A stretch of 64,000 nt of DNA from Flavivirga sp. 57AJ16 (GTDB lineage: Bacteria; Bacteroidota; Bacteroidia; Flavobacteriales; Flavobacteriaceae). The stretch is from assembly GCF_028736925.1 (NCBI RefSeq), contig NZ_JAQZAT010000004.1:62001-126000 (forward strand), in the 5' to 3' direction. Below, piece by piece: positions 44,575 through 53,970 of the stretch. The translations under genes were made by a program, and so were the position numbers. How positions within the stretch are numbered: position 1 is the first letter of the stretch; each line of letters starts with the position of its first letter. The notes beneath the pieces were generated by a model. The model made no database searches. It saw only the letters and a list, made by a program, of their open reading frames with translations, and was not told where the DNA came from.

Positions 44575-47500
44575 TTAAAATGAAACACTTAAACCTAAAG
44601 AGGTTGTTTTTGCAAGAGGGTATCCACCAAAGTCCCTATTAGAGTTATAGGTTTCAACAGTAATATTAGAACTATTAGCACTTTCTGGGTCTATTCCCAT
44701 ATAATCTGTCCAAGTAAACATATTTGTTGCATTAATAAATATGCTGGCTCTAGTTATTTTAAATTTCTCTAAAAAATTGGTTGGCACATTATACTTTAGT
44801 GAAATGTTTCTTAATCTAATAAAAGAAGCATCTTGTAAAGTAGCTGTTGTTAAACCCGTTAAATTACCAGAACTAGCAAGTCTCAGTTCTGGGAACATAG
44901 TATCTCCTTTTCCTGGCGACCAAGCATTTTCAACTTGTTGTTTGGTAAGGTTACGCCCTCCGTAACTTCCTTGAGATACGGCAGAACCAGCAGACCATTC
45001 TTTTTCCAAGCCATAACTAAATTGAAAATCAAATCCTAATTCAAAATCTTTTATTTTCACTACGTTATTCCAGCCACCATAATAATCTGGAATATGATCA
45101 CCTATTACTGTTCTATCGTCAAGGTTTATAACTCCATCGTCAGTAATGTCTCTATATTTAAGATCTCCAATAGAAGGATTACCTTGTGTTGCATGGTTAT
45201 CGATTTCCTCTTGTGTTTTAAAAATCCCATCAGCAATATAGCCAACAATCGATCCCATAGAAGCACCTTCTTCTAATCTAAAATCAAATCCAGAAAATAT
45301 AGATCCATTCATTTTTTCAATGGTATTTTCTACAAAACTGATGTTAAATGCAGAGTTCCATTCAATGTCTTTAGTTTTTATAATCGTTCCATTTAACGAT
45401 ATTTCAAATCCTTTATTTAACACTTCACTATCTGAATTTCCATAAATATCACTATACCCAGAAGAAGGAAACGTAGGGTTAAACAGTAACATGTCGGTTG
45501 TGGTTCTATTAAAATAATTTACAGTTCCACTAAGCCAGTTATTAAACAAGGTAAAATCTAAACCTATGTTTAGCTCGTTTGTCGTTTCCCAACCCACAGT
45601 TTCATCGGCAATTGGAGAAAGAGCAATGGCTGGGAAATCGCCATATTGTGTTGGCGAACCTGTAATTGAAGGGCTATAATATCTTATGTTTGAAAAATCT
45701 GGCAGATTAGCTCTTCCGGTTGTTCCTATTGAGAAACGTACTTTTAAATCATCTACAAAACTCACATTTTCCATAAACGATTCGTTTGATATTCTCCATG
45801 AGGCGGCGGCGGCTGGAAAATAAGCCCATCGGTTGTCGGGTCCAAACTTAGAATAGCCATCGGTTCTTCCTGTAAAAGATACATAGTATTTCTTATCAAA
45901 ATTATAATTAATTCTAGCAAAATAAGATTGTAATCTACTTTCTGTGAAATGTTCAAACACTCTTGACGTACTTTCACTTAAACCAGCAACATCAGAAAAT
46001 GCTGCACTTGGCAAACCATTATAAGTTAAACCGTCAACCTCTATTCGTCTAAAATCGAAGGTGTTTCCTAACATCGCATTAATTTGATGATTATTAAACG
46101 ATCTATCGAATGCTAATGTGTTTTCCCAAGTACTATTGGTTGTGAAAGAATTATTATCGGTTCGCTGATTCACATTATTTATACCGTAAAAACTTTTGAC
46201 TTCACTGTTATTTACGGTAGCCGAAATAGTAGACTTAAGAGTAAAATATTTAAAAAGCGATAATTGTCCATAGGCATTAGCAGAAAAATTTTGCCCATTA
46301 TTATTACCTTTTACTAAGTCTTGATTGGCAAGTAAATTGTATGATGGATCATCATTAATAAAAAATAGCTCGCCATTATCGTCTCTAACTGGAAGGTCTG
46401 GTCGTGTACTAAATACACCATCCATGGTTGATATACTACCTGTATTTGCTTTTGAAGATTGGTAACTTAAACCGCCTCCCACTTTTAAATTATCCCAAAT
46501 GTTTGCATCATAATTACCTCTAATAGCATGATTTATATAATCTTCCCCAACAAAAATTGCTTCTTGATCGACTCGGTTAATTGAGAAGGAATAATTACTA
46601 CTATTTCCTCCTCCACTAATATTAACACTAATATTCTTAGTTTGAGCTGCATTTCTGCTTATTTCGTCTTGCCAATCCACATTGCTATCGCCAAAGAAAC
46701 TATCTATCACATCGCCAGTTGTAGGATCTACAATTGGTAAAGCTGCTGGATTATTTGGACTTATTCTATATGTTGCTCTTGCTGCTTCTACTAAAACATC
46801 TCTGTATTCGTTTGCATCTAACAAATCGAATTTGTTTACAGGGGTACTAAAAGATAAAGAAGAATTAAACGTTACCACTGGTTTTTGATTGCGTTTTCCT
46901 TTTTTTGTGGTAATTAAAATTACACCATTTGCTGCTCTTGACCCATAAATGGCAGTAGCTGCAGCATCTTTAAGTACATCTATGTTTTCAACATCAGATG
47001 GAACTATCATTTCTAAAGGATTGGTTCTTGCAACTCCACCTAATCCGTTGTTAAAATTTACTGGAAGATTGTCTTCTACAAGAAAAGGAATTCCATCAAT
47101 AACGTATAATGGTTGATTGGCACCTCTAAATGAAGTTACACCTCTAATATTTACAATTGATAATGATCCTGGTTGACCAGAAGATTGGGTTACACTTACA
47201 CCCGCTAACTTACCTCCTAAAAAGCCATCAATACTTGTACCCACAGGCAATACAACTTTATCAGCCTTTATTGAAGATATAGCACTGGTTATTTCACTTT
47301 TCTTTTTAGAGCCATAACCAACTAATACAACCTCGTCTAAGGTGCTTGTGCTTTCTTTTAATACAACATTTATTTCAGCTTGATTAGAATAAATTAATTC
47401 TTGAGTTGCATAACCTAAGTAATTAAAACTAACTTTATCGCCAGCATTAATTTTAATTGAATAGTTTCCTTCGATATCAGTAGATGTTCCTCGCTCGTCT

Positions 47501-47961
47501 GTGTTAATTAATACGTTAACTCCTGCTAGAGGCACCCCATTCTCGTCGGTAACTTTGCCGCTAACAGTTTGTTGGACTCGATTGATATTTTTGTTTTTCT
47601 CTCTAATAACAATACTGTTTTTGTTAGTTAAGTTGAATTTAAAATTGCCAACAGCTAGTGTTTTTTCTAAAAGTCTTTGTGTTTTAATAGTTCCTTTTTT
47701 AAGATTTACTTTTGGAAAATTTTTAAATAAGTCTGATAGATAAATAAATTTATAATCAGTTTGGGCACTAATAATTTTAAAAACTTCATCTACAGATAAT
47801 GTTTTGTCAGAATCGATAGTGACTTTAGAGTTTTGTGATAAAACATTATTGGATGTAAAACTGAAAACAGTTATACATAATAAGAAAATGAATGCTCTCA
47901 TAATGTTAATTAGAAGTCTTTTTCTAAAACCGAAAAGGACGTGGGTTAATTTAATTTCCAT
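44575..47961 (-). CDS. SusC/RagA TonB-dependent transducer with STN domain
   Basis: 1128 residues. Signal peptide (to about residue 42), STN domain (about 45-121), CarboxypepD-reg-like domain (about 131-208, SGKVTDENGVPLAGVNVLIN), TonB-box region DEVVLVGYG (about 210-218), plug (KDAAATAIYGSRAANGV) and barrel ending GLSVSF. With FecR (48067) and the ECF sigma gene (49379) it makes a second trans-envelope signalling loop. Cargo unknown; peptides, disulfide-containing substrates or a metal complex are as likely as glycans given the TlpA neighbours. Confidence 0.96.
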   Translation of the reverse strand: MEIKLTHVLFGFRKRLLINIMRAFIFLLCITVFSFTSNNVLSQNSKVTIDSDKTLSVDEVFKIISAQTDYKFIYLSDLFKNFPKVNLKKGTIKTQRLLEKTLAVGNFKFNLTNKNSIVIREKNKNINRVQQTVSGKVTDENGVPLAGVNVLINTDERGTSTDIEGNYSIKINAGDKVSFNYLGYATQELIYSNQAEINVVLKESTSTLDEVVLVGYGSKKKSEITSAISSIKADKVVLPVGTSIDGFLGGKLAGVSVTQSSGQPGSLSIVNIRGVTSFRGANQPLYVIDGIPFLVEDNLPVNFNNGLGGVARTNPLEMIVPSDVENIDVLKDAAATAIYGSRAANGVILITTKKGKRNQKPVVTFNSSLSFSTPVNKFDLLDANEYRDVLVEAARATYRISPNNPAALPIVDPTTGDVIDSFFGDSNVDWQDEISRNAAQTKNISVNISGGGNSSNYSFSINRVDQEAIFVGEDYINHAIRGNYDANIWDNLKVGGGLSYQSSKANTGSISTMDGVFSTRPDLPVRDDNGELFFINDDPSYNLLANQDLVKGNNNGQNFSANAYGQLSLFKYFTLKSTISATVNNSEVKSFYGINNVNQRTDNNSFTTNSTWENTLAFDRSFNNHQINAMLGNTFDFRRIEVDGLTYNGLPSAAFSDVAGLSESTSRVFEHFTESRLQSYFARINYNFDKKYYVSFTGRTDGYSKFGPDNRWAYFPAAAASWRISNESFMENVSFVDDLKVRFSIGTTGRANLPDFSNIRYYSPSITGSPTQYGDFPAIALSPIADETVGWETTNELNIGLDFTLFNNWLSGTVNYFNRTTTDMLLFNPTFPSSGYSDIYGNSDSEVLNKGFEISLNGTIIKTKDIEWNSAFNISFVENTIEKMNGSIFSGFDFRLEEGASMGSIVGYIADGIFKTQEEIDNHATQGNPSIGDLKYRDITDDGVINLDDRTVIGDHIPDYYGGWNNVVKIKDFELGFDFQFSYGLEKEWSAGSAVSQGSYGGRNLTKQQVENAWSPGKGDTMFPELRLASSGNLTGLTTATLQDASFIRLRNISLKYNVPTNFLEKFKITRASIFINATNMFTWTDYMGIDPESANSSNITVETYNSNRDFGGYPLAKTTSLGLSVSF

Positions 47962-48005
47962 AAATTTGCATGTTATTAGTTAGTTAAACATTTAATTAAT
48001 TAGTA

Positions 48006-48061
48006 ATTAAAAAAAGGGGGATAAAGTTTATACTTTCGACCGTTTTAGCTTTACCCTCTTT
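48006..48061 (-). terminator. Terminator of fecR (second locus)
   Basis: On the minus strand AAAGAGGGTAAAG pairs with CTTTATCCCCCTTT (one bulge, one G-T) and is followed by a run of seven T. It starts six bases past the fecR stop and separates it from susC. Confidence 0.65.
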
Positions 48062-48066
48062 CCTTT

Positions 48067-49206
48067 TTATTTAATAAGTATTGTATTATTATTTATCTCA
48101 TAGGCTGATATAATATTAGTGTTATTTATAAGTATTAATATTTCTTCTATATTTTGGTTTTTACTTAATTCGCCAGTAAACTCAATTTTTTCAAGAGTTT
48201 TATCCATAAAAATCACCTCAACATCATACCATCTTGATAAAACTTTAGCAATTTTACTTAAAGATTTTCTTTCGAAAACAAAATCGCCATGTATCCAACT
48301 TATTTCTGCCAAAGCATTAATTGGGGTAACTATAATATCTTTATTGTTTATATTTAACACAGATTGTTGATTTGGACTTAAAGGTGTTTTGCTAACAGAA
48401 TTATCTACACTAACAGCACCCTCAACTAAAGAGGTATAAATATTATCTTCATCTTGATAGGCTTTAATATTAAATTTTGTACCAAGTACTTCTATATTTT
48501 GAAAAGAATTTAATACTTTAAATTTTGCGCCATTATGAACTGTACTTGGAGATACTTCAAAATAAGCTTCACCGTAAATTAATTCTACCTCTCTTGCTTG
48601 TCCGTTAATAAAGTTAACAGGGTATTTAAGTTTAGTTTCAGAATTTAACCACACCTTAGTGCCATCAGATAATTCTACTTGATACTGTCCGCCTCTAGGA
48701 ATAGTTAAATAATTATAGGTGATTTCTGGTTTCGGACTATTAGCAAGTTTGTAAATTAATTCTTCACCATTACTAGATAAGTGGTCTGAAATATAATTTT
48801 GCCCTTTTTCTAAAACCACCTCAGAGCCATCTTCTAAAGTAAGTGTAGCTTTATCTGTGCCTGTTTTAATGTTATTGTTTACTATTATTGGCTCAACCCC
48901 TTCTGAATTATCCTTATTAAAAATGAATGTAAAAGAAATTAATAGTACAATAGATGCTGCTACTGCGTATTTCCAATAATTAAACAACTTTCTAACTGGC
49001 TTTTCTTTTGTCTCTATAACACTATTAACCTTTTTATAGGCTGCATCTATATCACTTTTTAAAGTAGCCAAATTTAGATCGTAATAATCTCTAACAAAAG
49101 ATTCGAGAACTTCTTGATTCTTTGGATTATTCAAGAGTATATGAAGTTCGTCAATTTCCTCTTCAGTTATGGTTTCAGTAAATAATTTGGTAATAAGCTT
49201 TTTCAT
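48067..49206 (-). CDS. FecR family anti-sigma factor
   Basis: 379 residues. Cytoplasmic N-terminal part (about 1-72), one membrane helix (about 75-95, YWKYAVAASIVLLISFTFIF), FecR domain (LSDGTKVWLNSETKLKYPVNF, VELIYGEAYFEVSPS, VLGTKFNIKAYQDEDNIYTSLVEG) and C-terminal DUF4974 (ISWIHGDFVFERKSLSKIAKVLSRWYDVEV). Divergent from the sigma gene across 172 bp, the same head-to-head plan as in the first locus. Confidence 0.95.
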   Translation of the reverse strand: MKKLITKLFTETITEEEIDELHILLNNPKNQEVLESFVRDYYDLNLATLKSDIDAAYKKVNSVIETKEKPVRKLFNYWKYAVAASIVLLISFTFIFNKDNSEGVEPIIVNNNIKTGTDKATLTLEDGSEVVLEKGQNYISDHLSSNGEELIYKLANSPKPEITYNYLTIPRGGQYQVELSDGTKVWLNSETKLKYPVNFINGQAREVELIYGEAYFEVSPSTVHNGAKFKVLNSFQNIEVLGTKFNIKAYQDEDNIYTSLVEGAVSVDNSVSKTPLSPNQQSVLNINNKDIIVTPINALAEISWIHGDFVFERKSLSKIAKVLSRWYDVEVIFMDKTLEKIEFTGELSKNQNIEEILILINNTNIISAYEINNNTILIK

Positions 49207-49378
49207 TTTCTTACAAGCGGTGTTACATTAAGGGCGTTCTATTAAAATAGAATGGTGTCTATTTTTAATTATATATAAGTATTGCTTCAAAAAAACAAAA
49301 AACCCTTAGTTAAATTATTTATTTTTTTAATCTTTACAATCTGTAATTGTTATTATCACTTTCAGGTGAACATTCCAA

Positions 49379-49951
49379 ATGGCTGAAATAGAAGTTATAA
49401 AAGCTATAAAAATAGGAGATCGCAAGGCGTTTAAATATATTTTTGAACAATATTATAATCGTTTAGTTGCTTATATAACTACCTACACTCACAATAAAAT
49501 ACTATCAGAAGATATTGTGCAACAAACATTTGTTGTACTTTGGGAAGACAGAGAAAAGATAAATATTAATAAATCATTTCAAGGATATATATATAAGATC
49601 GCATATCATAGATACATTGATAGTATAAAAAAAGAAAAAAGGAGAAGTCGGAAATTAAATGAACTATGGGAGCACGCTTTGTCAAATCGTATTATTGAAG
49701 ACAAGGAAGTAACTGAAAAACGAATTATAAAGCTTACTAGCATAATTGAGAGACTTCCTCCTAAAAGCAAAGAAGTTATTATGCTAAATAAAGTTCACGG
49801 TGTTAAGTATAAAGATATTGCTATTAAAATGGGAATTTCGATTAAAACCGTTGAGTCACACATGCGTAGTGCTTTTAAAAAAATTCGTAAAGAATTTGAG
49901 AAAGACACAACTATCTTCATGCTCATTAGGAAGTTTTTCTCACCTATTTAG
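49379..49951 (+). CDS. ECF RNA polymerase sigma factor
   Basis: 190 residues. Region 2 with YITTYTHNKILSEDIVQQTFVVLWEDR and FQGYIYKIAYHRYIDSIKKE; region 4 with IERLPPKSKEVIMLNKVHGVKYKDIAIKMGISIKTVESHMRSAF. It pairs with FecR at 48067 and should drive the susCD genes at 43181-47961. The gene marks the left border of the mobilizable-element remnant. Confidence 0.95.
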   Translation: MAEIEVIKAIKIGDRKAFKYIFEQYYNRLVAYITTYTHNKILSEDIVQQTFVVLWEDREKININKSFQGYIYKIAYHRYIDSIKKEKRRSRKLNELWEHALSNRIIEDKEVTEKRIIKLTSIIERLPPKSKEVIMLNKVHGVKYKDIAIKMGISIKTVESHMRSAFKKIRKEFEKDTTIFMLIRKFFSPI

Positions 49952-50317
49952 CTCGTGAAATATAAATATTAGGCTTTTTCAAAACCCAAATATAACCATC
50001 AAACAACACATATTTATATTGTTATTTACTAATGAATATAATTCTATCTAATAGCAAAAAACAATGTGCAAACACCAAATAACATTACCGTTATAAAAAC
50101 CACAAACGCCCAATTTGGATATATTTTGTCATTTTTGATTTTGTTATCGAACCTGCTTTCAAAACGTTCAAAAGCATTGATAAGGTCTGCCATTTTTTCT
50201 GTTGTTTTTCAATAATAGACTTGTACTCTTTTAAATCTATTTTGATTTTTGTTTGGTTTAATTGATTATTGATTTTTTCCAGTTTTTCAACACTCTTATT
50301 AAAATCATTGATTTCAT

Positions 50318-50339
50318 TAACTAGTCGCTCCTTATAAAC
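50318..50339. repeat. Left end of the IS5-type element (TSD plus IR)
   Basis: TAACTA (50318-50323, target duplication) followed by the terminal inverted repeat GTCGCTCCTTATAAAC (50324-50339). Confidence 0.75.
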
Positions 50340-51773
50340 TAAGCTTATAATTTTTGATAAAAAAGTATTGATTTATTCTATATAGCCACAAAATTGCATT
50401 TTCATGATCCGCTTTCAATCGTTTCATTAATTTCTTTAGATTCCATCCAGTACATTGATTTATGGAGAATCTTCTCCATGAAGGTAGTTTTGATTCATCC
50501 TAAAATCTGTTTTAAGGTATCCTATAACGGTTTCTATTGCTGCTCTTCTTCTAAATTTATGACGCTTAACTCGTTTCCTGTAAGCTGTATCTCGTTTTAA
50601 TGGACGATAATCTGGTGTTGTTATTTTTGTTTGTCCTATTTGTTTTATGCCTTTTCCGCCTCTGTCATAAATGACTTCTTGTGGGATGTAATTTTGATTT
50701 GACAGACTTTGTTCTAGTAATGGTGCTATAGTCTTACTATCGTGTGGATTACCTGTAAAACTCTTGATGGCTGTAATGATCAATGTTTTGGGTGTAGCCA
50801 TTAAACCTGTTTTACTTCCAAACTCATATGGTCTATGTGCTTTACCTTTTGATATACAGGCAGTGTAAGGTTTATGAATGCTGTAGATTTTGTTTTTGTC
50901 ACTACGTTTTTGATTGAGTATGCGCTTGTAAAGGCTAAGGTCTGCTTGATAAATTGTGTGTTTGCTTGTTGGTAAGTTTCTTTCTAATTCACGAATTAAA
51001 CGCCCTGCTATTGTTTTTAATTTTCGATCTGCTTTTAATGCTTTCTTCTTGCGTTTTACATGTTTACGATTATATGTATCTCTAAGCAACTGCTTAGATA
51101 CTCTAACATAAGTTTGACGTTGATTTAGACCTTCTTTTTCTGCTATGGTGTTACATCTATCAATAATTTTCTTTGCCAATTTTGCATCTGTAGGAAAGCT
51201 GGTATTGTTTTCTGCTACTGTGGTGTCCGATAAGGTTTGTTTTTCTCTGGCTGCTTTTCCATGAAGCAAAACCGAATAACTGAATATTTTTTCTACTCCT
51301 GCTTTGCCTATACGTTTTCTAAAATGAACAAAATCGCTAGGATCACAGGGAAAGTTATGTTCAAAATGGGACATACCGCAAAAGTATTGCATATAAGGAT
51401 CTCGAACCCAAGCCTCACAAAGCGTCTCATCTCCTAAATTATAAAGACGCTTTAGCATTAAGCCTCCTGTCATTAAACGAATTGGCATTGAGGGTTTGCC
51501 TGTGTGAGAATAAGACTTTGAGAATTCTTGTTCAAAGTGAGTCCAATCTATTTTGTCTGCTAAAAGAACCAGCTCATGGCTTAAGTCGATAAAGTCTTTT
51601 AACAATGGTCGAAACAAATCGCCTTGGTTTTGATTTGAGGATTTTCCTATCTTTTATTGCAAGGTTTTAAATGCAAAATAAGGCTTTCCTTGCAATTTTC
51701 ACCCTTCTATATTCAACTTTTTTAGGGGTAAATCATTATAAACCCTTTCGTTAAATTGTTTTTAAGGATCGAC
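50324..51773 (-). mobile_element. IS5-type insertion sequence, 1450 bp
   Basis: Terminal inverted repeats GTCGCTCCTTATAAAC and GTCGATCCTTAAAAAC (14 of 16 identical) with the hexamer TAACTA on both outer sides. Because the repeats can be extended by TA, the true duplication may be 2, 4 (AACT) or 6 bp; all give the same empty site, which restores the reading frame of the interrupted mob gene. Contains one decayed transposase gene. Confidence 0.8.
50332..51617 (-). pseudogene. IS5 family transposase, frameshifted
   Basis: The first 385 codons (TTG 51617 to a TAA at 50460-50462) carry an IS5-type DDE transposase: LADKIDWTHFEQEFSKSYSH, TLSDTTVAENNTSFPTDAKL, VIYDRGGKGI and the Glu helix RRRAAIETVIGYLKTDFRMN. 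After NYLHGEDSP the frame stops where relatives continue, and the expected ending (CTGWNLKKLMKRLKADHENA, WLYRINQYFFIKNYKLSL) is found in another frame down to a stop at 50332, inside the inverted repeat. At the front, GKSSNQNQGDLFRPLL reads in frame upstream of 51617 without an ATG (ATA at 51650). Inactive. Confidence 0.8.
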
Positions 51774-51779
51774 TAACTA
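51758..51779. repeat. Right end of the IS5-type element (IR plus TSD)
   Basis: Inverted repeat GTTTTTAAGGATCGAC (51758-51773) followed by the target duplication TAACTA (51774-51779). Confidence 0.75.
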
Positions 51780-51821
51780 ATAATGCTGTTAACTCTTCTA
51801 ATTTCGTCATAATCTCTTAAT

Positions 51822-52679
51822 TTAATATCCAATTCCTTTTTGAATTGCTTTTTTAATAATGAATTTGGTTATTTTTAAAGCTAAGCTTGGTGTCAGGTCA
51901 ATTACCTTACCAGCTAGTTTGATACTTACATTGTTTTCTTTCAATATGCTTGTTCCATTTATTCCTGACATCTGTTTCCCAATATTACCTATAGACATAT
52001 TTCGATGCACCTCACTGCCTTTTAGGTTATGTCCATCGAACTCAAATCGAAAACCTTGTGGTTTATTTTGGTTGTTTATTGTTGGAATAACTTTTACACC
52101 ATTAGTTTCCATCACTTTTAAATAAGCATCAAAAGATTTTGGTTTAAACTGTTTCATGGTTAAGTCATGCCTGCGTTTGATTTCTGTTCGTATTTCCCTT
52201 AAGTTAAATTCCTTTTCAAATTGCACTTGCTTTACAGTAGTTAATCCCATGTGTTCTGCTACTTTTTCTACTGCTAACTGACTGCGTTTTCCAATAAAAC
52301 TATCATTATAAACCACACCTTTAAAATCAATACGATTAACATATAAATGAATGTGTTTATGGTCTTTGTCTTGATTTACAAATGCAATGGTTTGTCGTTC
52401 TCCAAGCTTCATCTCATGGATAAAACGTTTAGTTATGGCTTGCAGCTCGTTTTTATCTAATCGCTTGCCATCTTCTATCGTTGGGCTAATTACAAATGAT
52501 AAGGTGTTTTTTGGGCAATGATAATTTTGATCCTGGAGCATTTTAAATTCTTTAGTGATTTCATTAGGTGAATTGCCGTGTAAAAATTCCTTGTGTACAA
52601 TTTCAGCATCTTTTTCCTGATTCCATCCGTAGGACATCGAAGCTCTGGTATGTGATATGCTTTTGCCTTTTCCAATCAT
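51822..52679 (-). CDS. Relaxase / mobilization nuclease
   Basis: 285 residues, MobP-type relaxase domain of Bacteroidota mobilizable elements. It nicks the transfer origin and covalently binds DNA through an N-terminal tyrosine. Seen: Tyr candidates near residue 17 (SMSYGW), PKNTLSFVISPTIEDGKRL and the three-histidine metal motif NQDKDHKHIHLYVNRIDFKG (about 103-122). The C-terminus is short (IKKAIQKGIGY), a normal length for this group. Starts inside the last codons of the MobC-like gene (ATGA overlap). Appears intact although its operon is broken. Confidence 0.93.
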   Translation of the reverse strand: MIGKGKSISHTRASMSYGWNQEKDAEIVHKEFLHGNSPNEITKEFKMLQDQNYHCPKNTLSFVISPTIEDGKRLDKNELQAITKRFIHEMKLGERQTIAFVNQDKDHKHIHLYVNRIDFKGVVYNDSFIGKRSQLAVEKVAEHMGLTTVKQVQFEKEFNLREIRTEIKRRHDLTMKQFKPKSFDAYLKVMETNGVKVIPTINNQNKPQGFRFEFDGHNLKGSEVHRNMSIGNIGKQMSGINGTSILKENNVSIKLAGKVIDLTPSLALKITKFIIKKAIQKGIGY

Positions 52680-53032
52680 TCTTGAAATTTTTTAAGATGC
52701 GCTTTGATTTCATTGGCTAACTCATAGACTGTTTCAGTGAGTTTAGGATTTCGCTTTTTGTACATATAACCAATGGATTTAAAATTGTTGCGGTATTTAA
52801 TAAGCATTTTATAAAGTTCGATATGTTCTTCAGAAAAACGCTCTGTGATGGTTTGTTCAAATACGGTTCGTCTGATGTATTCACTCAAAATCAATCTGCT
52901 GCTTTTTGCTTTAATTTTCAAAAGTTTCTTTTCATAAATTGAGCATCGAAACTTAACGAGGTCACTCTTCCCCTTAAACACTATTTTTTCTTTGCGACCA
53001 AGGGGAGCAAACAAGAATGTGTCCACAGACAC
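52676..53032 (-). CDS. MobC-like relaxosome accessory protein
   Basis: 118 residues. Ribbon-helix-helix-like basic N-terminal part (DLVKFRCSIYEKKLLKIKAKSSRLILSEYIRRTVF) and a helical C-terminal part (YKMLIKYRNNFKSIGYMYKKRNPK), as in BfmA/MobC proteins that help the relaxase at the origin. The start is GTG 53032, directly abutting the TGA of the 52-aa gene (TGAGTG); its end overlaps the relaxase start by 4 bp. All three genes are thus translationally coupled. Confidence 0.88.
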   Translation of the reverse strand: MSVDTFLFAPLGRKEKIVFKGKSDLVKFRCSIYEKKLLKIKAKSSRLILSEYIRRTVFEQTITERFSEEHIELYKMLIKYRNNFKSIGYMYKKRNPKLTETVYELANEIKAHLKKFQE

Positions 53033-53191
53033 TCATCTTGAATTCCTACTCAAGACCATTTTCGTTTCAGATGAAGTCTGTTCCAAATCCAATTCAACAC
53101 TATCCGAATGATTTAGTATATCGGTAGGAATCTTTACATACTGCTCCTTTTTATCATTTGGGTGAAAATCAAACTTCTTTTCTGTTTTCAT
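53033..53191 (-). CDS. Small mob-operon protein, 52 aa
   Basis: ATG 53191 to TGA 53033-53035. The charged peptide begins MKTEKKFDFHPNDKKEQ and ends KMVLSRNSR. No family named with confidence, but small Lys/Glu-rich proteins occur at this position ahead of mobC in related elements. The stop is joined to the mobC start codon without a gap, which supports it being translated. Confidence 0.65.
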   Translation of the reverse strand: MKTEKKFDFHPNDKKEQYVKIPTDILNHSDSVELDLEQTSSETKMVLSRNSR

Positions 53192-53266
53192 GTCTCAATA
53201 AATCGTTTAAATCTTTATAATTCTTATAGCTTATTCTTTTGTTAATTACATGTTTGTACTTACAAA

Positions 53267-53382
53267 TTAAATATTGAGTTGCCTTTCCTTTTGTCTAGCG
53301 GAATCATTATCTAAATACAAATGAACTAAGGTGTATTTGGAAATGTATTTTTCAATATTATTTATAAAACTGATAGAGTTAA

Positions 53383-53400
<18 letters not shown>
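53267..53400 (-). pseudogene. Primase toprim-domain fragment
   Basis: About 45 codons ending at TAA 53267: DFNSISFINNIEKYISKY and VHLYLDNDSARQKE. The hydrophobic strand followed by D-N-D is the toprim metal motif of the mobile-element DNA primases that often sit upstream of mob genes. The zinc-binding and catalytic parts are missing. Upstream, the frame runs antisense into the recombinase tail, so the break is at about 53400. Confidence 0.65.
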
Positions 53401-53660
<260 letters not shown>

Positions 53661-53718
53661 ATATTGGACTGCAAATATACAATCCTTTTTAACTTTAACA
53701 AGCATAAAATTAAAAAAA

Positions 53719-53901
53719 TTATTGCTCAATGTTATTTGCCTGAAAATCTATTAATTCTGAATTTAAAAATTGAACGGATACTAGAATGGGGTGACAGCAT
53801 ACCTCACAATCTTCAATATAGGACTGCTTAGAAATAGAATTATCAATCAACATAGAAATTCTTTCCCAACAATATGGGCATGTAAAAAATTGTTCTACCA
53901 T
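53719..53901 (-). CDS. CPXCG motif cysteine-rich protein
   Basis: 60 residues from ATG 53901; nine extra upstream codons are read through the LRR terminator and are not part of it. The pattern FTCPYCWERISMLID, then DCEVCCHPI, is a zinc-binding CPxC...CxxCC arrangement of the CPXCG family (PF14255). Function unknown; widely conserved as a short stand-alone protein. Confidence 0.85.
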   Translation of the reverse strand: MVEQFFTCPYCWERISMLIDNSISKQSYIEDCEVCCHPILVSVQFLNSELIDFQANNIEQ

Positions 53902-53912
53902 AAATAAAAAAC

Positions 53913-53940
53913 TAAAAAAAGCCAACACTATTGTGTTGGC
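53913..53940 (-). terminator. Terminator of the LRR gene
   Basis: Perfect 8-bp stem GCCAACAC / GTGTTGGC around TATT; on the minus strand it is followed by seven T. It lies 31 bases past the LRR stop and 12 bases before the CPXCG start. Confidence 0.85.
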
Positions 53941-53970
53941 TCATTTAAGATAAAAATTTATTAAGTGTAA

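Larger units (their letters stand above)
50044..51810 (-). pseudogene. Split mob-operon accessory gene (coiled coil plus TM)
   Basis: The third gene of the mobilization operon. It starts at ATG 51810, 11 bp past the relaxase stop, reads MTKLEELTALLV and is cut by the insertion sequence (50324-51773). Removing the insertion and one copy of the duplicated target joins it in frame to NEINDFNKSVEKLEKINNQL, a coiled coil ending in KSIIEKQQKK. A missing A in the homopolymer at 50193-50198 then shifts the frame into MADLINAFERFESRFDNKIK and a C-terminal membrane helix (WAFVVFITVMLFGVCTLFF), stop at 50044-50046. Restored, it is 103 residues, fitting the small membrane-anchored partners that follow relaxases in Bacteroidota mobilizable elements. 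Confidence 0.75.
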
